Assembly: GCF_002917925.1 (NCBI RefSeq)
Contig: NZ_PPFE01000002.1
Location: 310,001-374,000 of the forward strand
Direction: 5' to 3'
Source: Roseovarius confluentis
GTDB taxonomy: Bacteria > Pseudomonadota > Alphaproteobacteria > Rhodobacterales > Rhodobacteraceae
Length of the DNA: 64,000 nucleotides
This document shows, one piece after another, positions 56,618 through 64,000 of the stretch (positions are counted from its first letter, which is position 1; each line of letters begins with the position of its first letter). The notes beneath the pieces were generated by a model. The model saw only the letters and a program-made list of their open reading frames with translations. It did not search any database and was not told the origin of the DNA. The position numbers and the translations under genes are program-made.

Positions 56618-57013
56618 CTATTCCCACCAGCGGTCGATGCTGGCGATGTCGTCGTCGGACCAGCCGAAATGGTGGGCGAACTCGTGGACCGTCACATGGG
56701 CCACCAGATCGGCCAGGTCCACGTCGCCACGGTCGCGCCATTCCGCCAGGATGGGTTCGCGGAACAGCCAGACGATATCGGGGCCGGTGGGCTGGTCGAA
56801 AACCGACTTTTCCGTCATCGGGATGCCGTCATAGAGCCCCGTCAGCTCGGCTGGGTCGGTCATGTCGAGGCTGTCGAGCATCTCGTGATCCGGCCAGTCG
56901 GCGACGTGGATGGCGACGGCCCGCGCGGCCTCGGCAAAGGCCTGCGGAAAGCCCGCCACGGTGCGGCGGGCCACATCTTCCATCCAGTCGAGAGAGGTGT
57001 CGGGCGCGGGCAT
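56618..57013 (-). CDS. Zincin-like metallopeptidase (MMP-like family)
   Basis: A 131-residue protein of the minimal gluzincin-like family often labelled metallopeptidase family protein or DUF1025. The zinc motif HEFAHH (His110, Glu111, His114) is followed by FGWSDDDIASID with the acidic third-ligand region. No signal peptide is seen, so it should be cytoplasmic. Natural substrate unknown. The ATG has no ribosome site and a promoter ending six bases upstream, so its mRNA is probably leaderless. Confidence 0.87.
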   Translation of the reverse strand: MPAPDTSLDWMEDVARRTVAGFPQAFAEAARAVAIHVADWPDHEMLDSLDMTDPAELTGLYDGIPMTEKSVFDQPTGPDIVWLFREPILAEWRDRGDVDLADLVAHVTVHEFAHHFGWSDDDIASIDRWWE

Positions 57014-57019
57014 GGTCAG

Positions 57020-57048
57020 GATTTATGCTGCGCGCCCGAGAGGCGCAA
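57020..57048 (-). promoter_or_regulatory. Sigma-70-type promoter for a leaderless transcript
   Basis: On the minus strand TTGCGC (57043-57048), a 17-base spacer and TAAATC (57020-57025), then six bases and the ATG at 57013. Confidence 0.5.
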
Positions 57049-57052
57049 GCGA

Positions 57053-57967
57053 TCAGAGCCGCAGCTGGTAGGAGCTGGGCACGTAGGCGTAGCCGCTGTC
57101 CGATTTCTCGACGAAGCCGGTGGCGGGCCAGGGCATGTGATAGCCGACGAAGGGCATCTTCTCGGTGGCCAGCATGTCGAGGATCGTCTTGCGGGTCTGG
57201 GCGGCGGCGGATTTGTCCATGTCGAACTTCACCTCCCAGTCGGGATGGGCGAGGGACCAGACGTAATGATTGGCGAAATCGGCGGCGATCATCAGGCTTT
57301 CGCCTTCGCTTTCGATCAGGTGGACCATGTGGCCGGGCGTGTGGCCGAAGGCGGCCATGGCGGTATGGCCGGAAAAGCCCGCGTCGCCGTCGCCGATCAT
57401 GCTGAACTGCTCGGCCAGCGGGCGGACCTTGGCCTCGAAGTTCTCGTCGCCGGCGGCGGCCCAGTGGTCGAACTCGGCCGATCCGGTGACGTAGGCGGCA
57501 TTGGCGAAGGTGGGCGTGTCGCCGTTCATCAGCCCGCCGATATGGTCGCCGTGCATGTGGGTGATGACGACCGTGTCGATCATGTCGGTGCTGTAGCCCG
57601 CGGCCTCGAGCGCCGCGGTGGTGCCCTCGGCATTCAGGCCGGTGTCGAAGAGTACCAGCTCGGACCCGGTGTTGACCACGGTGGGGGTGAAGAAGAACTG
57701 CGCCTGATCGGTCGGAATCATCGCGGCTTCGGAGACGGCGTTGAACTCTTCTTCCTCGACATTCAGGCCGAAGATCGTGTGCGGATCGGGGCGGGTGGCC
57801 TCGCCTGCCAGCAGGGTCGTCACCTCGAACGCGCCCAGTTTGAACCGGCGGAAGGGGGGCGTGGCGGCGCCGAGCATGGGCGCGGTCGCCCAGGCGGGCA
57901 GGGCGGGCGCGGCGGAGAGGGCGGTGGCCGAGGCGATAAAGCCGCGGCGGGAAAGGCGGGTGGACAT
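57053..57967 (-). CDS. Tat-exported metallo-beta-lactamase-fold hydrolase
   Basis: A 304-residue periplasmic hydrolase. The Tat signal has RLSRRGFIASATAL with an alanine-rich h-region. The MBL motif THMHGDHIGG binds two metals, GHTPGH and DF..H positions supply the other ligands. AGGAGG lies eight bases before the ATG. The substrate is unknown; lactone, sulfatase-like or beta-lactam substrates cannot be separated here. Tat export means it folds with its metals in the cytoplasm first. Confidence 0.88.
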   Translation of the reverse strand: MSTRLSRRGFIASATALSAAPALPAWATAPMLGAATPPFRRFKLGAFEVTTLLAGEATRPDPHTIFGLNVEEEEFNAVSEAAMIPTDQAQFFFTPTVVNTGSELVLFDTGLNAEGTTAALEAAGYSTDMIDTVVITHMHGDHIGGLMNGDTPTFANAAYVTGSAEFDHWAAAGDENFEAKVRPLAEQFSMIGDGDAGFSGHTAMAAFGHTPGHMVHLIESEGESLMIAADFANHYVWSLAHPDWEVKFDMDKSAAAQTRKTILDMLATEKMPFVGYHMPWPATGFVEKSDSGYAYVPSSYQLRL

Positions 57968-58070
57968 GTGAAACCTCCTGTTGTTGTCGCGCGAGAGGAT
58001 AGGGCGCTGCGGGCGAAAGTCCCCTGCGACATGCCGCTTTCACGTGAATTTGAGGCGCGGCACCGGCGGC

Positions 58071-58099
58071 TTGGCGGCGGGCGGGCGGGGGGCTAGGCT
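58071..58099 (+). promoter_or_regulatory. Sigma-70-type promoter for a leaderless transcript
   Basis: TTGGCG (58071-58076), a 17-base spacer and TAGGCT (58094-58099), then TGGGCC and the ATG at 58106. The last 16 bases including the ATG are identical to those before the cytochrome gene at 15378. Confidence 0.55.
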
Positions 58100-58105
58100 T
58101 GGGCC

Positions 58106-59434
58106 ATGTGGTCGATCCTGAAGCATCCCGTTTTCGCGCGGCTTTTCGCGGCCCAGGTCGTCGCCCTGCTGGGCACGGGCCTGTTGACCGTGGCGCTGGG
58201 CCTTCTGGCCTATGACCTGGCCGGGGGGCGCGCGGGCGTGGTGCTGGGGCTGGCGCTGACGATCAAGATGGTGGCCTATGTGGGCCTGTCGCCGGTGATG
58301 CAGGCGGCGGTCGAGGTTCTGCCGCGCCGCGCGGTGCTGGTGGGCGCGGACATGGTGCGCGCGGGCATTGCCCTGTGCCTGCCCTTCGTGAGCGAGGTGT
58401 GGCAGATCTACGTGCTGATCTTCGCGTTGCAGGCGGCGTCGGCCACGTTCACCCCGGCCTTTCAGGCGACCCTGCCCGACGTGTTGCCGGACGAGGGGAA
58501 CTATACGCGCGCGCTGTCGCTGTCACGGCTGGCCTATGACATCGAGAACCTTGCGAGCCCGGCGCTGGCGGGGCTGCTTCTGACGGTAATGAGTTACAAC
58601 TGGCTGTTCCTGGGTACGGTGGCGGGATTCTGTGCCTCGGCGCTGCTGATCCTGGGCGCAGCCGTGCCGCCGGTGGGCGCGGGGGTGGGGCAAAGACCGT
58701 TTCGCGAGCGGGTGACGCGGGGGATACGGATCTACCTGGCGACGCCGCGCCTGCGGGGATTGCTGGCCCTGAATTTCCTGGCGGCGGCGAGCGGGGCCTT
58801 CGTGCTGGTCAACACGGTGGTGCTGGTGCGGGGCAGCTATGGCGGGTCCGAGACCGACCTGGCGGTGGCGATGGGCTGTTTCGGGGCCGGGTCGATGGCG
58901 ACGGCGCTGGCCCTGCCGCGCCTTCTGGACCGGGTGGAGGACCGGCCCGTCATGATGGCCGCCGCACTGGCGCTGGTGGCGCTGAGCCTGGTGCTGGCGG
59001 CCGGGCTGACGCTGGGCATGGGATGGGGCGCGATGCTGGCGGGCTGGGCCGGGATCGGGGCGCTATGGGCCGCGATCCTGACACCCTCGGGGCGGCTGTT
59101 GCGGCGCTCGGCCCATGCCGGGGACCGCCCGGCGATCTTCGCGGCGCAGTTCGCGCTGAGCCATGCGTGCTGGCTGGTGACCTATCCGCTGGCGGGCTGG
59201 GCGGGCGTGACAATCGGGCTGGGGCCGACGCTGGGCCTGCTGACCTTGCTGGGGCTGGGCGCGGTGGCGGTGGCGTGGCGGGTCTGGCCGCGAGACGCCG
59301 AGGGGGTGATCACGCATCGGCATCCCGACTTGCCGCCTGATCACCCGCATCTGGAGGCGCACGGACAGGGCGCGCGCCATGCCCACGAGGTGATCATCGA
59401 CGATACCCATCACCGCTGGCCCACGCACGGCTGA
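58106..59434 (+). CDS. MFS transporter, NreB-like, with His-rich C-terminal tail
   Basis: A 442-residue twelve-helix major-facilitator transporter resembling the NreB/EntS group (MQAAVEVLPRRAVLVGADMVRAGIAL between helices 2 and 4; LPDVLPDEGNYTRALSLSRLAYDIENLASPAL). The last 45 residues are soluble and contain about ten histidines (HRHPDLPPDHPHLEAH and DDTHHRW). NreB nickel exporters carry a similar His-rich tail, so metal efflux is a reasonable inference. No metal-responsive regulator is adjacent. Confidence 0.82.
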   Translation: MWSILKHPVFARLFAAQVVALLGTGLLTVALGLLAYDLAGGRAGVVLGLALTIKMVAYVGLSPVMQAAVEVLPRRAVLVGADMVRAGIALCLPFVSEVWQIYVLIFALQAASATFTPAFQATLPDVLPDEGNYTRALSLSRLAYDIENLASPALAGLLLTVMSYNWLFLGTVAGFCASALLILGAAVPPVGAGVGQRPFRERVTRGIRIYLATPRLRGLLALNFLAAASGAFVLVNTVVLVRGSYGGSETDLAVAMGCFGAGSMATALALPRLLDRVEDRPVMMAAALALVALSLVLAAGLTLGMGWGAMLAGWAGIGALWAAILTPSGRLLRRSAHAGDRPAIFAAQFALSHACWLVTYPLAGWAGVTIGLGPTLGLLTLLGLGAVAVAWRVWPRDAEGVITHRHPDLPPDHPHLEAHGQGARHAHEVIIDDTHHRWPTHG

Positions 59435-59488
59435 TACTGGACAAGCGCCCCCCCTTGTGACATTTGGCGCGGCAACAGGAGACACCCC

Positions 59489-60814
59489 ATGACAACCACC
59501 CGTTTCGCGCCGTCCCCCACCGGGTACATCCATATCGGCAACCTGCGCACCGCGCTGATGAACTTCCTGATTGCCCGCAAGGCCGGGGGGACGTTCATCC
59601 TGCGGATCGACGACACCGATCCCGAGCGGTCGAAGCAGGAATACGTGGACGCGATCAAGGAAGACCTGGAATGGCTGGGCCTGACCTGGGACCGGGTCGA
59701 GCGGCAGTCGGAGCGGCTGGACCGCTATGCGGAGGCCGCCGACACCCTGCGCGGGATGGGGCGGTTCTACGAGGCGTTCGAGACGCCGACCGAGCTGGAC
59801 CTGAAGCGGAAGAAACAGCTGAACATGGGGCGGCCGCCGGTCTATGACCGGGCCGCGCTGGGGCTGAGCGAGGAACAGAAGGAGGCACTGCGCGCCGAGC
59901 GGGGCGATGGCGTCTGGCGGTTCAAGCTGGATCACGAGCGGATCGATTGGGATGACGGCATCCTGGGCGACATTTCCATCGACGCGGCCAGCGTCAGCGA
60001 CCCGGTGTTGATCCGGGGCGACGGGCAAGTGCTGTATACGCTGGCCTCGGTCGTGGACGACACGGAAATGGGCGTGACGCACGTCGTGCGCGGGTCGGAT
60101 CACGTGACGAATACCGCGACGCAGATCCAGATCATCGAGGCGCTGGGCGGCAGCGTGCCGCAATTCGCGCATCATTCGCTGCTGACCGGGCCGCAGGGAG
60201 AATCGCTGTCGAAACGGCTGGGCACGCTGAGCCTGCGCGATCTGCGGGCGCAAGGCGTGGAGCCGATGGCGCTGTTGTCGCTGATGGCGCGGCTGGGCTC
60301 GGCCGATCCGGTGGAATTGCGGACGGACATGGCGGAGTTGATCGAGGGGTTCGACATCTCGCGCTTCGGCTCGGCACCGACGAAGTTCGATGCGAATGAC
60401 CTGTTCCCGCTGACCGCGCGGGTGTTGCAGGGGCGCGACTTTGCGGACGTGAAGGCGCATATCGTGGCGCTGGGCGTGCCCGAGGACCAGGCCGAGCGGT
60501 TCTGGAGCGTGACGCGCGAGAACATCACCACGCTGCAGGACCTGGAAGGCTGGTGGATCATGTTCCGCGACGGGGCCGAGCCGGTGATCGACGACGAGGA
60601 CCGGGAGTTCGTGGCCGAGGCGCTGGCGCTGTTGCCCGAGGGGCCGCATGACGGCGACACCTGGGGGCAGTGGACGTCCGTGGTCAAGGAACAGACCGGC
60701 CGCAAGGGCAAGGGCCTGTTCATGCCGCTGCGCAAGGCACTGACCGGGCAGAACCACGGGCCGGACATGAGCCAGGTGCTGCCGCTGTTGCAGGTGATCA
60801 AGGCGAAGGGCTGA
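59489..60814 (+). CDS. gltX: Glutamate--tRNA ligase (short GltX form)
   Basis: A 441-residue class I aminoacyl-tRNA synthetase. The HIGH motif appears as PSPTGYIHIGNLR (residues 6-18) and the KMSKS loop as ESLSKRLG. Many Rhodobacteraceae carry two GltX genes, and this length fits the shorter copy, which in some bacteria charges tRNA-Gln with Glu; which tRNA this one prefers is not visible. AGGAG lies before the ATG. The protein ends in the anticodon-binding helices. Confidence 0.95.
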   Translation: MTTTRFAPSPTGYIHIGNLRTALMNFLIARKAGGTFILRIDDTDPERSKQEYVDAIKEDLEWLGLTWDRVERQSERLDRYAEAADTLRGMGRFYEAFETPTELDLKRKKQLNMGRPPVYDRAALGLSEEQKEALRAERGDGVWRFKLDHERIDWDDGILGDISIDAASVSDPVLIRGDGQVLYTLASVVDDTEMGVTHVVRGSDHVTNTATQIQIIEALGGSVPQFAHHSLLTGPQGESLSKRLGTLSLRDLRAQGVEPMALLSLMARLGSADPVELRTDMAELIEGFDISRFGSAPTKFDANDLFPLTARVLQGRDFADVKAHIVALGVPEDQAERFWSVTRENITTLQDLEGWWIMFRDGAEPVIDDEDREFVAEALALLPEGPHDGDTWGQWTSVVKEQTGRKGKGLFMPLRKALTGQNHGPDMSQVLPLLQVIKAKG

Positions 60815-61356
60815 AGGCTGGTCGTCGCGCGACGTCTGCTAGAGTGGGTGTCTATTGAGGCCCCGTCGACGTCCGGTGTTGGTCATTGTTGCCAAGCCCC
60901 CAGCCGGTTAACAGCCGCGAAGCGGCCCGGCCATCGTCAGCCCCTCCCTTGGGCTGGCGATTTGGCTGAGGCTGGGCGCAACGATCATTCCGAGGATGTA
61001 TTTGGCAGGCATTAAATGCTTCAGAATTGCCGTCGGATCGCCACCCCAGAGGCTGACTGATTGCCTCCGTCGCGAACGGCGGCAAAGCCCGCATGGCAGA
61101 CGCGCGGTTACGGCGCAGCGGATGGCCGGAGACCCTGTTTCGCCGCGTACCTGCCATCGCGAACGCTGCGCGTGACCCAGGTCAGACCCGCCTTCGGGCA
61201 AAAACGCGGCACCTTGGCGGCTGATCGGTGCTTCTTTGCCGATGCCCCGAGTTTTTGAGCAACACATCGATGCCGGTCTGCGCCGGGAGGCTTGTTGCCG
61301 GCCCTGATTCCACCTCATCAAGATGGTCTGCCAACACCGCTACCTGGGATCGAGAT
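60815..61356. other. Gene-poor region after gltX
   Basis: About 540 bases with no supported gene. Frames on both strands give low-complexity, Arg/Pro-rich translations. A CAGCCC/GGGCTG hairpin at about 60940-60958 lies downstream of gltX but lacks a T-run. The stretch may be decayed sequence. Confidence 0.45.
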
Positions 61357-61446
61357 ATGTCTAGCGCCATAGTACTGATCGGACTGCTGATCGTTGCCGT
61401 TCTGTTGTTCGCACTGCTGACGACGTCGGCGCGGGATCGCGTCTGA
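61357..61446 (+). CDS. Putative 29-residue single-span membrane peptide
   Basis: ATG at 61357 begins MSSAIVLIGLLIVAVLLFALL, a nearly perfect transmembrane helix, and ends in TTSARDRV. There is no strong ribosome site and the surrounding sequence is gene-poor, so it may be chance. Confidence 0.3.
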   Translation: MSSAIVLIGLLIVAVLLFALLTTSARDRV

Positions 61447-61534
61447 CGGTTTCGCCTGTTGCATCGGCGGGGATCTCCCTGACGAGTGTCGTCGTGCGAG
61501 GTGGGGCAATGCCGACACTCGCGCGGGGTGCGGG

Positions 61535-62125
61535 TTAGTCCCTGAGCGGGCTGAAGGTCGACACCGGCTGCACCTTGGCGCCGACGCGATCCAGCATGTC
61601 GTTCACCAGCGCCGTCTCCTTGCGCTGAAGCTTTTGGTGGCGCGGGTAGAGCGGGCGGCGGCGGTCGTCGAGGATGGGGGCGTCCCAGCCGTCGGTCGTA
61701 TCGAAGAAGCGCTGCACGCCGTCCTCGCCGAAGACATGCAGGTAGCCCTGGACCACCACGTCGATATAGCTGAGCAGAACCGGGCTGACGGCGTCGGGGG
61801 TCTGGTGCTGGCCGTCCTGGATGGCGAAGACCACGAGGTCGGCGTCCTCGGGCAAGTGGGTGCGGACCTGGTGGCGGGCGGGCACTCGTTTGTAGGCGCG
61901 CTCGCGCGCGTCGAGCGCAGCCCAGTCGGCACCGGGCACGCCGGCCACGAGGCCGTCGATCTGGGCTGTGGTGTCGGGCACGGCCGTGAGATACGCCACC
62001 TCGCGCAGCGTCGTCTTGCGCCAAGCACGCCGCCAGCCAGAAAGCTGTGCGGGGTGGGCATCTGTGTAGGCGTGGGTGCCGCGATTCACCAGGCTGCCAT
62101 AGCCGAAGAAGAATCCGGGTTGCAC
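61535..62125 (-). CDS. Gamma-glutamylcyclotransferase-like (ChaC/AIG2-type) protein
   Basis: A protein of about 196 residues with the N-terminal FFFGYGSLVN motif that binds the gamma-glutamyl substrate in GGCT-fold enzymes, and an acidic residue further on that could serve as the catalytic Glu. The frame is open to 62176; GTG at 62125 is chosen because AAAGGTGG lies six bases before it and the YGSL motif then sits at the N-terminus, as is usual. It may act on glutathione-related peptides. Confidence 0.75.
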   Translation of the reverse strand: MQPGFFFGYGSLVNRGTHAYTDAHPAQLSGWRRAWRKTTLREVAYLTAVPDTTAQIDGLVAGVPGADWAALDARERAYKRVPARHQVRTHLPEDADLVVFAIQDGQHQTPDAVSPVLLSYIDVVVQGYLHVFGEDGVQRFFDTTDGWDAPILDDRRRPLYPRHQKLQRKETALVNDMLDRVGAKVQPVSTFSPLRD

Positions 62126-62261
62126 GTGGGGTACCACCTTTCTCGATTGCCCTGATGTCAACAGGCGTGGGGGCAAAGGTCAATGGGGGCGACCAAACTG
62201 TGATCGGCGCCTGTCATTCTGCTTGCAGAGGTGCGGGGCGGTCACTACGCTACTAAAGTAT

Positions 62262-62415
62262 CGGAACGGGAGAACCGGCGTTGCCGGTGCCGAAGGAGCA
62301 ACCGCCCCGGAAACTCTCAGGCGCAAGGACCGGCCGATGGAAGACTCTGGAGAGATCGCGGGAAAACCCGCGGCGCCGAAGGGATAGCGATCTCAGGCGG
62401 AAGGACAGAGGGGGC
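62262..62415 (+). promoter_or_regulatory. Tandem glycine riboswitch upstream of gcvT
   Basis: Two consecutive glycine aptamers. Aptamer 1 shows GGGAGAA, GTGCCGAAGGAGCAA, CCCGGAAACTCTCAGG and GCAAGGACCG. Aptamer 2 shows CTCTGGAGAG, GGCGCCGAAGGG, ATCTCAGGCGG and AAGGACAGAG. These are the conserved blocks of the gcvT RNA element. It should switch on the glycine cleavage operon when glycine is abundant. About 80 bases separate it from the gcvT start. Confidence 0.95.
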
Positions 62416-62497
62416 ATCGAACGCGTCATGCGAGACGCGGAACGGATGCCGGTTGCCCTGCCAGATGCGCCCGGTGCGAGATGCGAAGGAGAGCCAC

Positions 62498-63622
62498 TTG
62501 GACGATCTGCGCGAGACGCCGCTGACGGGCCTGCACAAGGCGCTGGGCGCAAAGATGACCGGGTTCGCGGGCTATGAGATGCCGCTGCAATACGAGCGCG
62601 GCGTCATGGGCGAACACCTGCACACGCGGCAAAAGGCCGGGCTGTTCGATGTCAGCCACATGGGGCAGGTCCTGATCCGCCACGAAGCGGGATATGGCGG
62701 CGCGGCGCAGGCGATGGAGCGGCTGGTGCCGGTGAGCCTGTTGGGGCTGGGCGAGAAGCGACAGAGATACGGATTTTTCACCAACGAGACGGGCGGCATC
62801 CTCGATGATCTGATGCTGACCAACCGGGGCGATCACCTGTTGGTCGTGGTGAACGCGGCTTGCAAGGCGGATGATATCGCGTTGATGCGTGAAGGGCTGC
62901 CCGATTGCGAGGTGACCGAGGTGACGGACCGCGCGCTGATCGCGTTGCAAGGGCCGAAGGCGGTCGATGCGCTGGCGCCGATCGCCGCGGGCTGCGAGAT
63001 CATGAAATTCCTGGATACCGGCATTTTCACCTCGGATTACGGGGAATTGTGGGTGTCACGCTCGGGCTATACCGGCGAGGACGGTTACGAGATTTCGGTG
63101 CCCAAAGCGCAGGCCGAACCGCTGGCGCGGGCGCTGCTGCTGCACGAGGCGGTGGAGCCGGTTGGCCTGGGCGCGCGCGACAGCCTGCGGCTGGAGGCGG
63201 GGCTGTGCCTTTACGGGCAGGATATCGACCAAGGCACCACGCCTGTGGAGGCGGGGCTGAGCTGGGCCATCCAGAAGGTGCGCCGCCGGGGCGGGGAGCG
63301 CGAAGGCGGATTCCCCGGCGCGGAGGTGATCCTGGACCAGTTGGAGAACGGCATGGCGCGGTGCCGCGTGGGGCTGCGCCCCGAGGGCCGTGCACCGATG
63401 CGCGCAGGCACGCAGATTTTCGGCAGCGAGACGGGCGGTGAGGCCGTGGGCCATGTCACCTCGGGCGCCTACGGGCCGAGCATCGAGGCGCCGATGTCGA
63501 TGGGATATGTCGCGGCGAGCCACGCCTCGGCCGGAACTACGCTCTATGGCGAGGTACGCGGCAAGCGCCTGCCCGTGCGGGTGGCGGATATGCCGTTCAC
63601 GCCATCAAATTTCAAACGCTGA
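62498..63622 (+). CDS. gcvT: Glycine cleavage system aminomethyltransferase (T protein)
   Basis: A 374-residue tetrahydrofolate-dependent enzyme that releases ammonia and makes methylene-THF from the aminomethyl group held on GcvH. It has the N-terminal [31 protein letters not shown] and the folate-binding YTGEDGYEI region. The start is TTG at 62498, with GAAGGAGAG five bases upstream, after the riboswitch; earlier in-frame ATG codons lie in the leader RNA. Followed by gcvH 17 bases on. Confidence 0.95.
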   Translation: MDDLRETPLTGLHKALGAKMTGFAGYEMPLQYERGVMGEHLHTRQKAGLFDVSHMGQVLIRHEAGYGGAAQAMERLVPVSLLGLGEKRQRYGFFTNETGGILDDLMLTNRGDHLLVVVNAACKADDIALMREGLPDCEVTEVTDRALIALQGPKAVDALAPIAAGCEIMKFLDTGIFTSDYGELWVSRSGYTGEDGYEISVPKAQAEPLARALLLHEAVEPVGLGARDSLRLEAGLCLYGQDIDQGTTPVEAGLSWAIQKVRRRGGEREGGFPGAEVILDQLENGMARCRVGLRPEGRAPMRAGTQIFGSETGGEAVGHVTSGAYGPSIEAPMSMGYVAASHASAGTTLYGEVRGKRLPVRVADMPFTPSNFKR

Positions 63623-63639
63623 GCATCAGGGAGACTTGC

Positions 63640-63999
63640 ATGAAATACACCGAAGAACACGAGTGGCTGGACCAGGACGGGGATATCGTCACGGTCGGCA
63701 TCACCAGCCACGCCGCCGAGCAGCTGGGCGATATCGTCTTCGTGGAGCTGCCCGAGGTGGGCGCCGAGGTGACCAAGGACGACGAGATCGTGGTGATCGA
63801 GAGCGTCAAGGCGGCCTCGGATATCCTGGCGCCGCTGGATGGCGAGATCGTGGAAGTGAACGAAGTGCTGGCCGACACGCCCAGCAAGGTCAACGAGGAC
63901 CCCGAGGGCGACGGATGGTTCTTCAAGATCAAGCCGTCGGACACCTCGCCGATGGACGACTACATGGATGAAGCCGCCTACAAGGATTTCATCGACTGA
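63640..63999 (+). CDS. gcvH: Glycine cleavage system H protein
   Basis: A complete 119-residue lipoyl carrier that shuttles the aminomethyl group between the P, T and L proteins. The lipoyl-lysine is Lys57 in [15 protein letters not shown] near the N-terminus and the [11 protein letters not shown] end match the family. AGGGAGA precedes the ATG. gcvP is expected just past the window edge. Confidence 0.97.
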   Translation: MKYTEEHEWLDQDGDIVTVGITSHAAEQLGDIVFVELPEVGAEVTKDDEIVVIESVKAASDILAPLDGEIVEVNEVLADTPSKVNEDPEGDGWFFKIKPSDTSPMDDYMDEAAYKDFID

Positions 64000-64000
64000 T

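Overview
The window reads as chromosomal DNA of a high-GC alphaproteobacterium of the family Rhodobacteraceae (marine Roseobacter group). Signs are the dense GC-rich coding, the set of small families typical of that lineage (DUF6455, DUF6494, DUF6505, DUF3305/DUF3306), a short GltX of the two-copy type, a polyamine-type ABC operon, a glycine riboswitch upstream of gcvT, and a BCCT-like fragment. There is no phage, transposase, CRISPR, rRNA or recognisable tRNA. Lineage is inferred from protein character, not from a search.

Layout. 1-9.1 kb: the 3' end of an RND pump, then a scattered housekeeping set (membrane-anchored NYN nuclease, EI24/CysZ-like protein, nitroreductase, M48 lipoprotein protease, IMPACT-type protein, DUF6455 protein, PAQR/hemolysin III, a membrane protein, rimO). 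9.2-15.3 kb: AsmA, a GlcD-like flavoprotein and an operon of DUF6494 - Mrp/ApbC - degenerate biotin/lipoate-ligase-like protein - DUF6505. 15.4-30.6 kb: a formate dehydrogenase locus. It holds a cytochrome c fused to a shrunken TupA (tungstate-binding) scaffold, a four-cluster polyferredoxin, DUF3305, DUF3306, a TorD-type chaperone, a Tat-signal peptide protein, FDH alpha/beta/gamma, a WD40-cytochrome c fusion, a 43-residue membrane peptide, an NtrC-like regulator lacking GAFTGA, and a convergent sensor kinase. 31.0-37.8 kb: one tightly packed operon of XpaC, TelA, a DUF2927 lipoprotein, an SPFH/GYF protein, a cytochrome b561-like protein, a double zinc-ribbon membrane protein and a nitroreductase, which looks like an envelope-stress module. 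37.8-49.3 kb: acyl-CoA synthetase, an orphan ferric-iron binding protein, leuA with a structured leader, an SDR next to an FeS photolyase, a MORN-repeat protein, nadE and a secreted protein. 49.3-50.4 kb: gene-poor, with a BCCT transporter remnant. 50.4-57.0 kb: a membrane protein, a Pot-type ABC operon with an upstream amidase, and a zincin. 57.0-64.0 kb: a Tat-exported metallo-beta-lactamase-fold protein, an NreB-like MFS transporter with a His-rich tail, gltX, a gene-poor stretch, a gamma-glutamylcyclotransferase-like protein, and the glycine riboswitch with gcvT-gcvH.

How the genes work together. The FDH enzyme should oxidise formate on the periplasmic side (alpha has a Tat signal) and pass electrons through the beta Fe-S subunit to the haem b subunit. 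The two unusual cytochromes c and the polyferredoxin suggest extra electron outlets or maturation steps, and the co-directional NtrC-like regulator plus kinase suggest dedicated control. The strongest candidates for something undescribed are the TupA-cytochrome c fusion with its locus, and the XpaC/TelA/SPFH/zinc-ribbon operon.

At the DNA level, four genes share a promoter whose -10 hexamer ends exactly six bases before the ATG, implying leaderless mRNAs. Two copies of a short palindrome differ by a compensatory base-pair change. Several strong hairpins sit between genes.
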